This document shows, in pieces, positions 37,037 to 44,640 of a DNA stretch of 64,000 nucleotides; positions within the stretch are counted from its first letter, which is position 1, and the number at the start of each line of letters is the position of its first letter. The notes beneath the pieces are model-generated. The model made no database searches. It saw nothing but the letters and a program-made list of their open reading frames with translations, and had not been told where the DNA came from. The DNA comes from Pseudomonas mangrovi (GTDB lineage Bacteria > Pseudomonadota > Gammaproteobacteria > Pseudomonadales > Pseudomonadaceae), in the NCBI RefSeq assembly GCF_003052585.1, contig NZ_QASN01000007.1:62001-126000 (forward strand), written 5' to 3'. The translations under genes were made by a program, and so were the position numbers.

Positions 37037-38233
37037 ATGAACCCCGCACTCGACCTGCTGCACCCCTACCCTTTCGAGAAACTGCGCGCGCTGCTGGCCG
37101 GCGCCACTCCGCCTGCCGAGCGTAGCGCAATCAGCCTGTCGATCGGCGAGCCCAAGCACGCCTCTCCCGCGCTGGTCGCCCAAGCACTGGCCGCCAATCT
37201 CGACCAGTTGGCGGTCTACCCCAGCACGTTGGGCGTGCCGCTGCTACGCGAAGCCATCGCCAACTGGTGCGCGCGTCGCTTCGGCCTACAGAGCGACTGG
37301 ATCGATCCGGCGCTGCACGTACTGCCGGTCAACGGCACCCGCGAAGCCCTGTTCGCCTTCACCCAGGCGGTGATCGACCGCAGCCGCGACGGCCTGGTGA
37401 TCAGCCCGAATCCCTTCTATCAGATCTACGAAGGCGCAGCCCTGCTCGCCGGCGCCACGCCGCACTACCTGCCGTGCGCGGCGGAAAACGGCTTCAATCC
37501 GGACTATGACGCAGTGCCAGCCGAGGTATGGCAACGCTGCCAGATCCTCTTCCTCTGCTCCCCGGGCAACCCGACCGGCGCCCTGACACCGTTGCCGGTA
37601 CTGAAGAAACTGATAGCGCTGGCCGATCAGCACGACTTCGTCATCGCCGCCGACGAGTGCTACAGCGAGCTGTACTTCGACGAGGCCAGCCCGCCGCCCG
37701 GCCTGCTCAGCGCCTGCGCCGAACTCGGTCGCACCGATTTCGCCCGCTGCGTGGTTTTCCATAGCCTGTCCAAGCGCTCCAACCTGCCCGGCCTGCGTTC
37801 GGGCTTCGTCGCCGGCGATGCGGCGATCCTCAAGGCCTTCCTGCTCTATCGCACCTACCATGGCTGCGCGATGCCGGTGCAGACCCAACTGGCCAGCGTC
37901 GCCGCCTGGAATGACGAGGCACACGTGCGCGAGAACCGCGACCTGTACCGCGCCAAGTTCGATGCCGTGCTGGAGATACTCGCCCCGGTCATGGACGTCG
38001 ACCGTCCCGACGGCGGTTTCTATCTGTGGGCCCGCACGCCCGGCGACGACCAGCAGTTCACCCGCGACCTGTTCATCCAGGAGAACGTCAGCGTGGTACC
38101 CGGCTCCTACCTCTCCCGCGAGGTGGACGGGGTCAACCCCGGCGCCCAGCGCATCCGCCTGGCGCTGGTTGCACCCCTGGCCGACTGCATCGAGGCGGCA
38201 GAGCGCATCCGCCGCTTTATCGCTCGCACCTGA
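37037..38233 (+). CDS. dapC: Succinyldiaminopimelate transaminase
   Basis: DapC transfers an amino group to N-succinyl-2-amino-6-ketopimelate in the succinylase branch of lysine and meso-diaminopimelate synthesis. The 398-residue fold-type I aminotransferase has CSPGNPTGALTP and the PLP lysine in FHSLSKRSNLPGLRSGF (about residue 246). The assignment of this broad family to DapC relies on its position after glnD and near dapD, the pseudomonad context. Confidence 0.92.
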   Translation: MNPALDLLHPYPFEKLRALLAGATPPAERSAISLSIGEPKHASPALVAQALAANLDQLAVYPSTLGVPLLREAIANWCARRFGLQSDWIDPALHVLPVNGTREALFAFTQAVIDRSRDGLVISPNPFYQIYEGAALLAGATPHYLPCAAENGFNPDYDAVPAEVWQRCQILFLCSPGNPTGALTPLPVLKKLIALADQHDFVIAADECYSELYFDEASPPPGLLSACAELGRTDFARCVVFHSLSKRSNLPGLRSGFVAGDAAILKAFLLYRTYHGCAMPVQTQLASVAAWNDEAHVRENRDLYRAKFDAVLEILAPVMDVDRPDGGFYLWARTPGDDQQFTRDLFIQENVSVVPGSYLSREVDGVNPGAQRIRLALVAPLADCIEAAERIRRFIART

Positions 38234-38271
38234 GCATCGCGCGCAGGTAGCAGCAAAACCCAGCCGAAATG

Positions 38272-38305
38272 AAAAAGGCCGCGGAAGTGATTCCGCGGCC
38301 TTTTC
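38272..38305. terminator. Bidirectional terminator between dapC and alginate lyase 1
   Basis: AAGGCCGCGGAA and TTCCGCGGCCTT form a perfect 12-base stem with loop GTGA at 38275-38302, with A-rich sequence before it and TTTTC after it. It can stop dapC from the left and the convergent alginate lyase from the right. A related, slightly degraded hairpin follows the second lyase at 39997-40023. Confidence 0.9.
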
Positions 38306-38362
38306 TTATGACTCCAGGCAGCAGTTGGGCGGACCTTGCGGCCCGGCCAGCCGACTGCAACC

Positions 38363-39022
38363 TCAGTAGTGGCGAGCCTTCAGCTCCTGGAATGTTACCC
38401 GACCACCCTCGGTCACCGGACCTTCGTTGTCGATCACGTAGGCACCCGCCTTGAAGTACATGTACAGCTTGCCCCAGGCCGGATCGATCTGCTCCTGATG
38501 AGTCAGGCCATTGATCTTGGTGGTCAGCAGGCCGCTCTTGGACAAATTGATGTCGTAGGTGAACTCGTGGCCGAGCGGCATGCTCGGGTAGGTCATCACG
38601 GTCGGGCTCTTGCTGTCGGTCGGCTTGGCGCGGATCTCGACCGTGACGTAGCCCACCCCGCGAATCTGGCTGTAGACCACCTTCAGGTACGGGTACGGAT
38701 GATTGAGGGCATGAATCTGGCCGATGATGATCTTGCCACTCGAGGGCACCTGATCGACCGACAACTTGGCCCGCATCTGGTTGTGGGCAGCGGTGTACTT
38801 CCAGTTGCGCTTGAAGCCGAACGAGTAGGTTTCACGCAATTCGCTGCGCGGGTAGGTACTACCCCGGGTGCTGGTGCCGGTCACCGGTGACCAGAATTCG
38901 ATCTGGACACCGTCCTTGCGGAAGTACTTGCTCTGATAGCCCTTCTTCAGTTGGCTGGTGCTGATGGTTTTTGCGGGGGTGCCTTCAGGAATGGTGAGGT
39001 CCCAGGTGCCTACGTCGATCAT
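38363..39022 (-). CDS. PL7-family alginate lyase, copy 1
   Basis: Polysaccharide lyase family 7 enzymes cut alginate by beta-elimination. The 219-residue single-domain protein carries all three PL7 signatures: RSELRE at 59-64, QIH at 102-104 and YFKAGAY at 189-195, giving the catalytic Arg, Gln, His and Tyr. No signal peptide is visible (start MIDVGTWDLTIPEG), so a cytoplasmic location, release on lysis or an unusual export route are all possible. It is 198/219 identical to copy 2 by my count. The gene faces dapC and is preceded by a conserved leader and upstream region shared with copy 2. Confidence 0.93.
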   Translation of the reverse strand: MIDVGTWDLTIPEGTPAKTISTSQLKKGYQSKYFRKDGVQIEFWSPVTGTSTRGSTYPRSELRETYSFGFKRNWKYTAAHNQMRAKLSVDQVPSSGKIIIGQIHALNHPYPYLKVVYSQIRGVGYVTVEIRAKPTDSKSPTVMTYPSMPLGHEFTYDINLSKSGLLTTKINGLTHQEQIDPAWGKLYMYFKAGAYVIDNEGPVTEGGRVTFQELKARHY

Positions 39023-39036
39023 GGTGTTTACTCAAA

Positions 39037-39065
39037 GTGCAGCCGACTTCCGACCCTGACTGCAC
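39037..39065 (-). promoter_or_regulatory. Leader hairpin of alginate lyase 1
   Basis: On the transcript strand an 8-base stem (GTGCAGTC with GGCTGCAC, including one G-U pair) closes a 13-base loop, ending about 15 bases before the start codon. The same structure with differently placed G-U pairs occurs before copy 2. It could occlude or expose the weak ribosome-binding site. Confidence 0.5.
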
Positions 39066-39169
39066 CTACTACGGGTAAACCGCGAATATCCGATCACGGT
39101 GTGGCGAGTGCCATGGCCCTAGTATCTTTTCTTGACGCCATAAAATTGACCCATCCGCGACCAACGGAC

Positions 39170-39187
39170 TAATGGCCCCATAATGGC
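39170..39187. promoter_or_regulatory. Operator-like direct repeat upstream of alginate lyase 1
   Basis: TAATGGC occurs twice, at 39170-39176 and 39181-39187, an 11-base period (about one helical turn). The same pair at the same distance is kept upstream of copy 2 even though the four spacer bases differ (CCCA versus GCAA). This suggests a regulator-binding site about 150 bases before the gene. Confidence 0.5.
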
Positions 39188-39330
39188 CATTTCGCTAAAA
39201 ACGTGACGCACTTCATCAGCCAAATTTATGACGATTTTTTTGAAGGCTCTAGATCGCACACTTCAGCGCCGCGTCAAAACAACCGACGAGGGAAAACCGT
39301 TCGTCGACAGCCACGCCCTGACGCATTGAA

Positions 39331-39996
39331 CCCACCCGCTCCAATGGCACTCTCGCTGGCGACTTGCGGCAATTCGCGCCTTTTACGCACCCGGCAAGCC
39401 TGCCGAGCCTCGCAACAAGTCCTGACTCCGCATAGCAAAGCCCCCTCCTGCACAGCTCTCAACAGCCATCGACGGCCTCGGCACCGGCAGACCAAGGCAG
39501 CAAGCAATCGCCAACACCAACCCAACCGAGACCCTTCACGCATCGACACCTGTACCGAGCAGCGGCACATCACAAACAGAGGAAGAGCGACACCCCCACA
39601 ACCAGCAGCAACCGAGCAATGCGCGCAAATGAACCCGAGAAAACCGCAAGCAGACTCGGGACACGCACCCCCGCAAGAGCCTCAACAGAAGATCCAGGCA
39701 AGACAACCACCGGCGCTCAACCAGCAGAAGGAACGACAGCACTCAAACCAGAAAGCACACCCGCACCCAGCGAGATGCCAGGCCACCCACTGCCCAGACC
39801 AAGGCACCAGGTGCAGATGAGCCACAGGGCGCCCTACAAAGACAGCCAACCCCCACCAACACCTTTCCGACACCAGACCGAAAACCCCAGAAAACCCCGA
39901 GCAACGGTCAACGCACCTGGAAGCCTGCAGCGGACACCCCATAAGCGGTGCAGGACGCCACCAAGCAGACCAACCCAAACTAACAAGACAGAAACG
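39331..39996. other. T-poor spacer between the alginate lyase genes
   Basis: This unique spacer lies between the upstream region of lyase 1 and the terminator of lyase 2. The plus strand is strikingly poor in T: by my count 25 T in 460 bases at 39541-40000 (18 in 340 at 39661-40000), and rich in A and C. Long frames exist on both strands (for example 39203-39820 and 39619-40167 plus; 39682-40074 minus) but their translations are low-complexity (Pro/Gln/Arg/His-rich on plus, Trp/Gly/Arg-rich on minus) and lack domains. I see no supported gene. Confidence 0.6.
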
Positions 39997-40023
39997 AAAA
40001 GGCCGCAGAACAAGTCTGCGGCC
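39997..40023 (-). terminator. Terminator after alginate lyase 2
   Basis: GGCCGCAG and CTGCGGCC at 40001-40023 pair around a 7-base loop, and the minus strand continues with TTTTCG. It lies about 50 bases after the lyase 2 stop and is a sequence relative of the hairpin after lyase 1. Confidence 0.8.
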
Positions 40024-40075
40024 CCTCATCGACACCCACTCATGACGGCGCCACCCGGCACCCCAAGAGCCCAAC

Positions 40076-40735
40076 CTAGTAGTGGCGAGCCTTCAGCTCC
40101 TGGAATGTTACCCGACCACCCTCGGTCACCGGACCTTCGTTGTCGATCACGTAGGCACCCGCCTTGAAGTACATGTACAGCTTGCCCCAGGCCGGATCGA
40201 TCTGCTCCTGATGAGTCAGACCATTGATCTTGGTAGTCAGCAGGCCGGTCTTGGACAGATTGACGTCGTAGGTGAAGTCATGACCGAGCGGCATGCTCGG
40301 GTAGGTCAGCACGGTCGGACTCTTGCTGTCGGTCGGCTTGGCGCGGATCTCGACAGTCACGTAGCCCACTTCACGCACATAGCTGTAAACCACCTTCAGG
40401 TACGGGTGCGGATGATCCGCCGCATGGATCTGACCGATGATGATCTTGCCACTACTGGGCACGGCATCGACTGCCAGCCTGGCAGCCATCTGATTGTTCG
40501 CCGCGGTGTATTTCCAGTTGCGCTTGAAGCCGAACGAATAGGTTTCACGCAGCTCGCTACGCGGATAGGTACTGCCCTGGGTACTGGTACCGGTCACCGG
40601 CGCCCAGAATTCGATCTGGGTACCGTCATTGCGGAAGTACTTGCTCTGATAGCCCTTCTTCAGCTGGCTGGTGGTGATGGTGATTGCAGGAGTGCCTTCA
40701 GGAATGGTGAGGTCCCAGGTGCCGACGTCGATCAT
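40076..40735 (-). CDS. PL7-family alginate lyase, copy 2
   Basis: A 219-residue paralogue of copy 1, with RSELRE, QIH and YFKAGAY at the same positions, so it should be active. The 21 differences (by my count) are all in the first 163 residues and include NHPY to DHPH just after the QIH motif and QIRG to YVRE in the next strand, close to the expected substrate groove; residues 164-219 are identical. The two enzymes may differ in preference for mannuronate or guluronate (inference). No signal peptide is seen. It has its own conserved upstream region and terminator, so the copies are probably separate transcripts. Confidence 0.93.
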   Translation of the reverse strand: MIDVGTWDLTIPEGTPAITITTSQLKKGYQSKYFRNDGTQIEFWAPVTGTSTQGSTYPRSELRETYSFGFKRNWKYTAANNQMAARLAVDAVPSSGKIIIGQIHAADHPHPYLKVVYSYVREVGYVTVEIRAKPTDSKSPTVLTYPSMPLGHDFTYDVNLSKTGLLTTKINGLTHQEQIDPAWGKLYMYFKAGAYVIDNEGPVTEGGRVTFQELKARHY

Positions 40736-40749
40736 GATGCTTACTCAAA

Positions 40750-40778
40750 GCGCAGTCGACTTCCGACTCTGACTGCAC
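40750..40778 (-). promoter_or_regulatory. Leader hairpin of alginate lyase 2
   Basis: The counterpart of the copy 1 hairpin: arms GTGCAGTC and GACTGCGC on the transcript strand, with one G-U pair at the second position instead of the seventh. The base changes between copies keep all eight pairs. Confidence 0.5.
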
Positions 40779-40882
40779 CTACTACGGGTGTACCGCGAAT
40801 GTCCGCTCACGGTGTGGCGAGTGCCATGGCCCTAGTATCGTTTTTTGACGCCATAACGTTGACCCTCCGGCGACCAACGGAT

Positions 40883-40900
40883 TAATGGCGCAATAATGGC
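40883..40900. promoter_or_regulatory. Operator-like direct repeat upstream of alginate lyase 2
   Basis: TAATGGC at 40883-40889 and 40894-40900, with the same 11-base period and the same 1713-base offset as the site upstream of copy 1. Confidence 0.5.
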
Positions 40901-41258
40901 AACCCCGTCAAAAATGTGATGAGTTTCAATAGCCAAATTTATGGCGATTTTTCCGACCGCTCTATTCCGATGCTCAGGGACGGCGCGTCAAAACAAGCGA
41001 AACGGCAAGACCGTTCGTCGCAAACGATCGACTGAACCGGCGAGAAGGCCCTCTGCGCCGCCGCAGAAGCTCCGTATCGATACGGATTCTCGTCTTCAGC
41101 CGCTCTGCAGCCCACCGTTTTACTCGGGCGAACACCCCGCACAGCACCCACACGCCGCTGTCGAGAGCCCGGTTTTCTTTCCCCCGTGGCATAATCGCCG
41201 GCCAAAAAAGTCCGCCACCTCCCCACTGGCGCGCGATCTGCAATCGCTGGAGCGTTCG

Positions 41259-41606
41259 ATGAGCTACATCCTTTATGGCATCAAGGCCTGCGACACCATG
41301 AAGAAGGCCCGCACCTGGCTGGAAACGCAGGGCATCGACTACCAATTCCACGATTACAAGAGCCAGGGGATAGACCGCGCGCATCTCGAACGCTGGTGCA
41401 GCGAGCACGGCTGGGAAGTGGTGCTCAATCGCTCCGGCACCACCTTTCGCAAGCTCGACGAGGCCAGCAGGCAGGGCCTCGACCAATCCCGCGCCATCGA
41501 GCTGATGCTTGCGCAACCCTCCATGATCAAGCGCCCGGTGCTCGAACTCGACGGCCGCAGCCTGGTCGGCTTCAAGCCCGAACAGTACGCTGCAGCGCTT
41601 GCCTGA
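41259..41606 (+). CDS. ArsC/Spx-family protein, YffB-like
   Basis: A 115-residue thioredoxin-fold protein beginning MSYILYGIKACDTMKKARTW, with one N-terminal cysteine and the conserved RSGTTFRKLDE and SMIKRPVLELDGRSLVGFKP segments of the YffB branch of the ArsC family. Glutathione-dependent thiol reductase activity is proposed for the family but not certain. It lies 27 bases upstream of dapD, as in other pseudomonads. The long N-terminal extension of the frame is not used. Confidence 0.9.
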   Translation: MSYILYGIKACDTMKKARTWLETQGIDYQFHDYKSQGIDRAHLERWCSEHGWEVVLNRSGTTFRKLDEASRQGLDQSRAIELMLAQPSMIKRPVLELDGRSLVGFKPEQYAAALA

Positions 41607-41633
41607 CTCACATTCGTCAAGAAGGAAATGACC

Positions 41634-42668
41634 ATGTCCCGCTCCCTGTTCAGCCTGGCCTTCGGTGTCGGCACCCAGAACCGCCAGGAAAACTGGCTGG
41701 AAGTCTTCTATGCCCAGCCCATGCTGGCGCCGTCCGCCGAACTGCTGGACGCCATAGCACCCATCCTCGGCTACCAGGGCGGCAACCAGGCCATCGGCTT
41801 CAACAAGAACCAGGCCACCGAGCTGGCCCATGCCCTGAAAGCCGTTGCCCCGGCCCAGGCCAGCCTGCTGGTGCGCCTGGCGGAGAGCCAGAACCCGCTG
41901 GTGGCAACCCTGCTCGCCGAGGACAGTGCACCCTCCTCCACGCCCGAGGCCTACCTCAAGCTGCATCTGCTCTCGCATCGCCTGGTCAAGCCGCACGGCC
42001 TGAACCTGACCGGCATCTTCGCGCTGCTGCCGAACGTCGCCTGGACCAGCCAGGGCGCAGTGGACCTCGCCGAACTGCCGGAGCGCCAGCTGGAAGCACG
42101 TCTGAAGGGCGAGCTGCTGGAAGTCTTCGCCGTCGACAAGTTCCCCAAGATGACCGACTACGTGGTACCGAGCGGCGTACGCATCGCCGACAGCGCGCGC
42201 GTGCGCCTGGGCGCCTACGTCGGTGAAGGCACCACGGTGATGCACGAAGGTTTCATCAACTTCAACGCCGGCACCGCAGGTCCGGGCATGATCGAAGGCC
42301 GCGTCTCGGCCGGGGTGTTCGTCGGCAAGGGCTCCGACCTGGGCGGCGGCTGTTCGACCATGGGCACCCTGTCGGGTGGTGGCAACATCGTCATCAGCGT
42401 CGGCGAAGGCTGCCTGATCGGTGCCAACGCCGGCATCGGCATCCCGCTGGGCGATCGCTGCACCGTCGAGTCCGGCCTGTACATCACCGCCGGCACCAAG
42501 GTCGCCCTGCTCGACGAGGGCAACGCGCTGGTCAAGGTGGTCAAGGCCCGCGAGCTGGCCGGCCAGGCCGATCTGCTGTTCCGTCGCAACTCGCAGACCG
42601 GCGCGGTGGAGTGCAAGACCAACAAGAGCGCGGTCGAGCTGAACGAAGCCCTGCACGCGCATAATTGA
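41634..42668 (+). CDS. dapD: 2,3,4,5-tetrahydropyridine-2,6-dicarboxylate N-succinyltransferase
   Basis: DapD succinylates tetrahydrodipicolinate, the step before DapC in lysine/diaminopimelate synthesis. The 344-residue protein is the long pseudomonad form: MSRSLFSLAFGVGTQNRQEN, then hexapeptide repeats (VRLGAYVGEGTTVMHEGFIN, GGGCSTMGTLSGGGNIVISV). The ATG at 41634 is preferred because AAGGA is then 9 bases upstream; 41628 is also possible. Confidence 0.96.
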   Translation: MSRSLFSLAFGVGTQNRQENWLEVFYAQPMLAPSAELLDAIAPILGYQGGNQAIGFNKNQATELAHALKAVAPAQASLLVRLAESQNPLVATLLAEDSAPSSTPEAYLKLHLLSHRLVKPHGLNLTGIFALLPNVAWTSQGAVDLAELPERQLEARLKGELLEVFAVDKFPKMTDYVVPSGVRIADSARVRLGAYVGEGTTVMHEGFINFNAGTAGPGMIEGRVSAGVFVGKGSDLGGGCSTMGTLSGGGNIVISVGEGCLIGANAGIGIPLGDRCTVESGLYITAGTKVALLDEGNALVKVVKARELAGQADLLFRRNSQTGAVECKTNKSAVELNEALHAHN

Positions 42669-42750
42669 ATGCGTCGCCGCGCCATGCCCCGTTGCGGCTG
42701 GCCGGCATTCGCAACGTCCCGACTGGTGTTTCCGGGCGCGTGATGATCAA

Positions 42751-42780
42751 CAGGCCGGGCACATGCCCGGCCTGTCTATT
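42751..42780 (+). terminator. Terminator after dapD
   Basis: CAGGCCGGGC and GCCCGGCCTG are perfect 10-base arms with loop ACAT at 42751-42774, followed by TCTATTTAT. The tail is only moderately T-rich. Confidence 0.75.
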
Positions 42781-42815
42781 TATACTCAGCCCCTTTCCTT
42801 GCGATACCCAAGCCC

Positions 42816-44021
42816 ATGCCCCTGATCTCCCCCTGGCGCGGCGACTTTCCCGGCATCCTGGCTCTTCAGCGCGAAGGCCAGATTTACCTGGACAGTGCTG
42901 CCACCGCGCAGAAGCCGCAGGTCATGCTGGATGCGCTGCTCGGTTACTACGCCGGCGGAGCTGCCAACGTGCATCGTGCCCGGCACTTGGCCGCGGAGCG
43001 CGCCACCGTCGCCTTCGAGGCGAGCCGTGCCGCCGTCGCACGCTGGCTGAATGCGCAGAGCCCGGCGCAGATCCTCTTCACCAGTAACGCCACCGAAGCC
43101 TTCAACCTGGTCGCCTATGGCCTGGAGCACGAGTTCCAAGCTGGCGACGAGATCGCCATCAGTGCCCTGGAGCACCACGCCAACCTGCTGCCCTGGCAGC
43201 AGCTCTGCCAGCGTCGCGGCCTCCGCCTGGTGGTGTTGCCGCTGGACGAGCAAGGCAAGGTGGATCTGCCGGCGGCCGCCACGCTGATCGGCCCACGCAC
43301 CCGCCTGCTCGCGGTCAGCCAGCTGTCCAATGTGCTGGGCACCTGGCAGCCACTGACCGAGCTGATCGCACTGGCCCGGGCGCAGGGTGCGCTGACCCTG
43401 GTCGATGGTGCCCAGGGCATCGTCCACGGCCGTCACGATCCGACCGCCCTGGGTTGCGACTTCTACGTCTTCTCCGGCCACAAGCTGTACGGCCCGGACG
43501 GCGTCGGCGTACTGCATGCTCGCAGCGAGGCCCTGGCACGCCTGCGCCACTGGCAGTTCGGCGGCGAGATGGTGCGTGTCGCCCACTATCACAGCGCCGA
43601 GTTCCACCCTGCACCGCTGGGCTTCGAGGCCGGCACCCCAGCGATAGGGCCGGTCATTGCGCTTGGCGCCAGCCTCGCCTACCTGGAAAGCCTCGACCCC
43701 GCCGCTTGTCTCGCCCATGAGCAGGCACTGCACGCGCACTTGCTGACCGGCCTGCGCGCCCGCGATGGCGTTCGCCTGCTCGGGGCGCCGGAGGCGGCGC
43801 TGGCAAGCTTCGTGGTCGACGACGTACACCCTGCCGATCTGGCTCAGTTGCTCGGCGACCAGGGGGTCGCCGTGCGTGGCGGCAGCCACTGCGCCATGCC
43901 GCTGTACGAGCGCATAGGCCTGCCCGGCTCGGTTCGCGTGTCGCTGGCCCTGTACAACGACGGCGGCGATCTTGCGCAATTCTTCCAGGCGCTCGATCAG
44001 GCCCTGGAGCTGCTGCGATGA
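42816..44021 (+). CDS. csdA: Cysteine desulfurase, SufS/CsdA type
   Basis: This PLP enzyme removes sulfur from cysteine as a persulfide for Fe-S clusters or other sulfur transfer. The 401-residue group II desulfurase has the PLP lysine in FSGHKLYGPDGVGVL (residue 223) and the catalytic cysteine in RGGSHCAMPLYERIG (residue 359). It overlaps the SufE-type gene by 4 bases and there is no suf operon around it, favouring the CsdA-CsdE system. tusA at 46.2 kb is another sulfur-transfer gene nearby. Confidence 0.93.
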   Translation: MPLISPWRGDFPGILALQREGQIYLDSAATAQKPQVMLDALLGYYAGGAANVHRARHLAAERATVAFEASRAAVARWLNAQSPAQILFTSNATEAFNLVAYGLEHEFQAGDEIAISALEHHANLLPWQQLCQRRGLRLVVLPLDEQGKVDLPAAATLIGPRTRLLAVSQLSNVLGTWQPLTELIALARAQGALTLVDGAQGIVHGRHDPTALGCDFYVFSGHKLYGPDGVGVLHARSEALARLRHWQFGGEMVRVAHYHSAEFHPAPLGFEAGTPAIGPVIALGASLAYLESLDPAACLAHEQALHAHLLTGLRARDGVRLLGAPEAALASFVVDDVHPADLAQLLGDQGVAVRGGSHCAMPLYERIGLPGSVRVSLALYNDGGDLAQFFQALDQALELLR

Positions 44022-44428
44022 GCGAGCTGCCCGCCGCGGCACGCCAGGCGCTGGCGTCGTTCAGCGCGGCCAGCGGCTGGGAAGCGCGGGCACGGCTGTT
44101 GATGCAATGGGGTGACCGACTGCAGCCCCTGGAGCCAGCGCTGCAGACCGAGGCCAATCGCGTGCAGGGCTGTGAGAGCAGGGTCTGGCTGATCGCGGAA
44201 CGCCACCAGCAGGGCTGGCATTTCCGTGCCTACAGCGATGCCCGACTGTTGCGCGGCCTGCTCGCCGTGCTGCTGGCGCGGGTCGATGGCGAGGACCCGA
44301 CCCGGATTGCCCAGCTCGATCTGGCTGACTGGTTCGCCCAACTCGGCCTGTCACGCCAGCTCTCGCCTTCACGCAGCAATGGCCTGAATGCGGTGCTGGC
44401 GCGCATCGGCGAGATGGTTCAAGGCTAG
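44018..44428 (+). CDS. csdE: SufE-family sulfur acceptor CsdE
   Basis: The partner of CsdA, accepting its persulfide on a conserved cysteine. The 136-residue protein has NRVQGCESRVWL with the acceptor cysteine at residue 52. Translational coupling to csdA (4-base overlap) supports 1:1 production. Confidence 0.93.
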   Translation: MSELPAAARQALASFSAASGWEARARLLMQWGDRLQPLEPALQTEANRVQGCESRVWLIAERHQQGWHFRAYSDARLLRGLLAVLLARVDGEDPTRIAQLDLADWFAQLGLSRQLSPSRSNGLNAVLARIGEMVQG

Positions 44429-44450
44429 TTTCCGCCAGCCTCCCTGCACG

Positions 44451-44632
44451 CCGTAGGGTGGATGACGCCTTGTTCATCCACCGGGATTGTCTGGTGGATG
44501 GGTAAAGCGCCATCCCTAGGGTCGAGACCACCACACGACGTGCAGTGCCAGCCATCCCTCGTCCGACGCTGCACGCCACCTTTTCCCGCCGGGAGAAGGA
44601 CAGCTGTGGGGCGATGGTGCAGTGCGGGCTCA
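44451..44632. repeat. Intergenic repeat island A
   Basis: Between csdE and the NTF2-like gene. It starts with an imperfect palindromic module, GTAGGGTGGATGACGCC to AGCGCCATCCCTAGG (44451-44520), followed at 44541-44632 by a second module that begins CAGCCATCCCTCGTCC and includes GGAGAAGGACAGCTGTGGGG. The same two modules in the same order make up island B. Confidence 0.8.
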
Positions 44633-44640
44633 TGCGGGCT

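Larger units (their letters stand above)
38363..39330. repeat. Tandem duplication unit 1 (alginate lyase locus)
   Basis: The lyase gene, its leader and at least 150-300 bases of upstream DNA recur at 40076-41045. The offset is exactly 1713 from the lyase stop through the upstream TAATGGC repeats (38364-39187), with no indel in more than 800 bases; a one-base shift appears further out near 39271. The terminators after both genes are also related. Confidence 0.9.
40076..41045. repeat. Tandem duplication unit 2 (alginate lyase locus)
   Basis: The second copy of the unit described at 38363-39330. Similarity fades around 41045, after the shared GCGTCAAAACAA and CCGTTCGTCG segments. The right edge abuts the promoter region of the ArsC-like gene. 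Confidence 0.88.
40736..41258. other. Upstream region between alginate lyase 2 and the ArsC-like gene
   Basis: This 523-base divergent gap holds the lyase 2 leader, hairpin and TAATGGC repeats at its left, the end of the duplication unit near 41045, and then the 5' region of the ArsC-like gene. A plus-strand frame opens at 40941 but its N-terminal part is low-complexity and runs through the duplicated upstream DNA, so I do not call it coding. Confidence 0.6.

Noticed and set aside
39203..39820. 205-codon plus-strand frame in the lyase spacer, and the 183-codon frame at 39619-40167
   Set aside because: Translations are Pro/Gln/Arg/Thr-rich and reflect the A/C-rich composition; the second runs into the antisense of lyase 2. 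No ribosome-binding site or domain, so treated as non-coding.
38272..40023. CRISPR-like or inverted terminal repeats suggested by the similar hairpins after both lyases
   Set aside because: They are ordinary intrinsic terminators duplicated with the genes; no transposase, target-site duplication or regular spacer array is present.
40736..40920. AlgU-type promoter for the lyases
   Set aside because: No GAACTT-N16/17-TCTGA match was found in the shared upstream region on the transcript strand.
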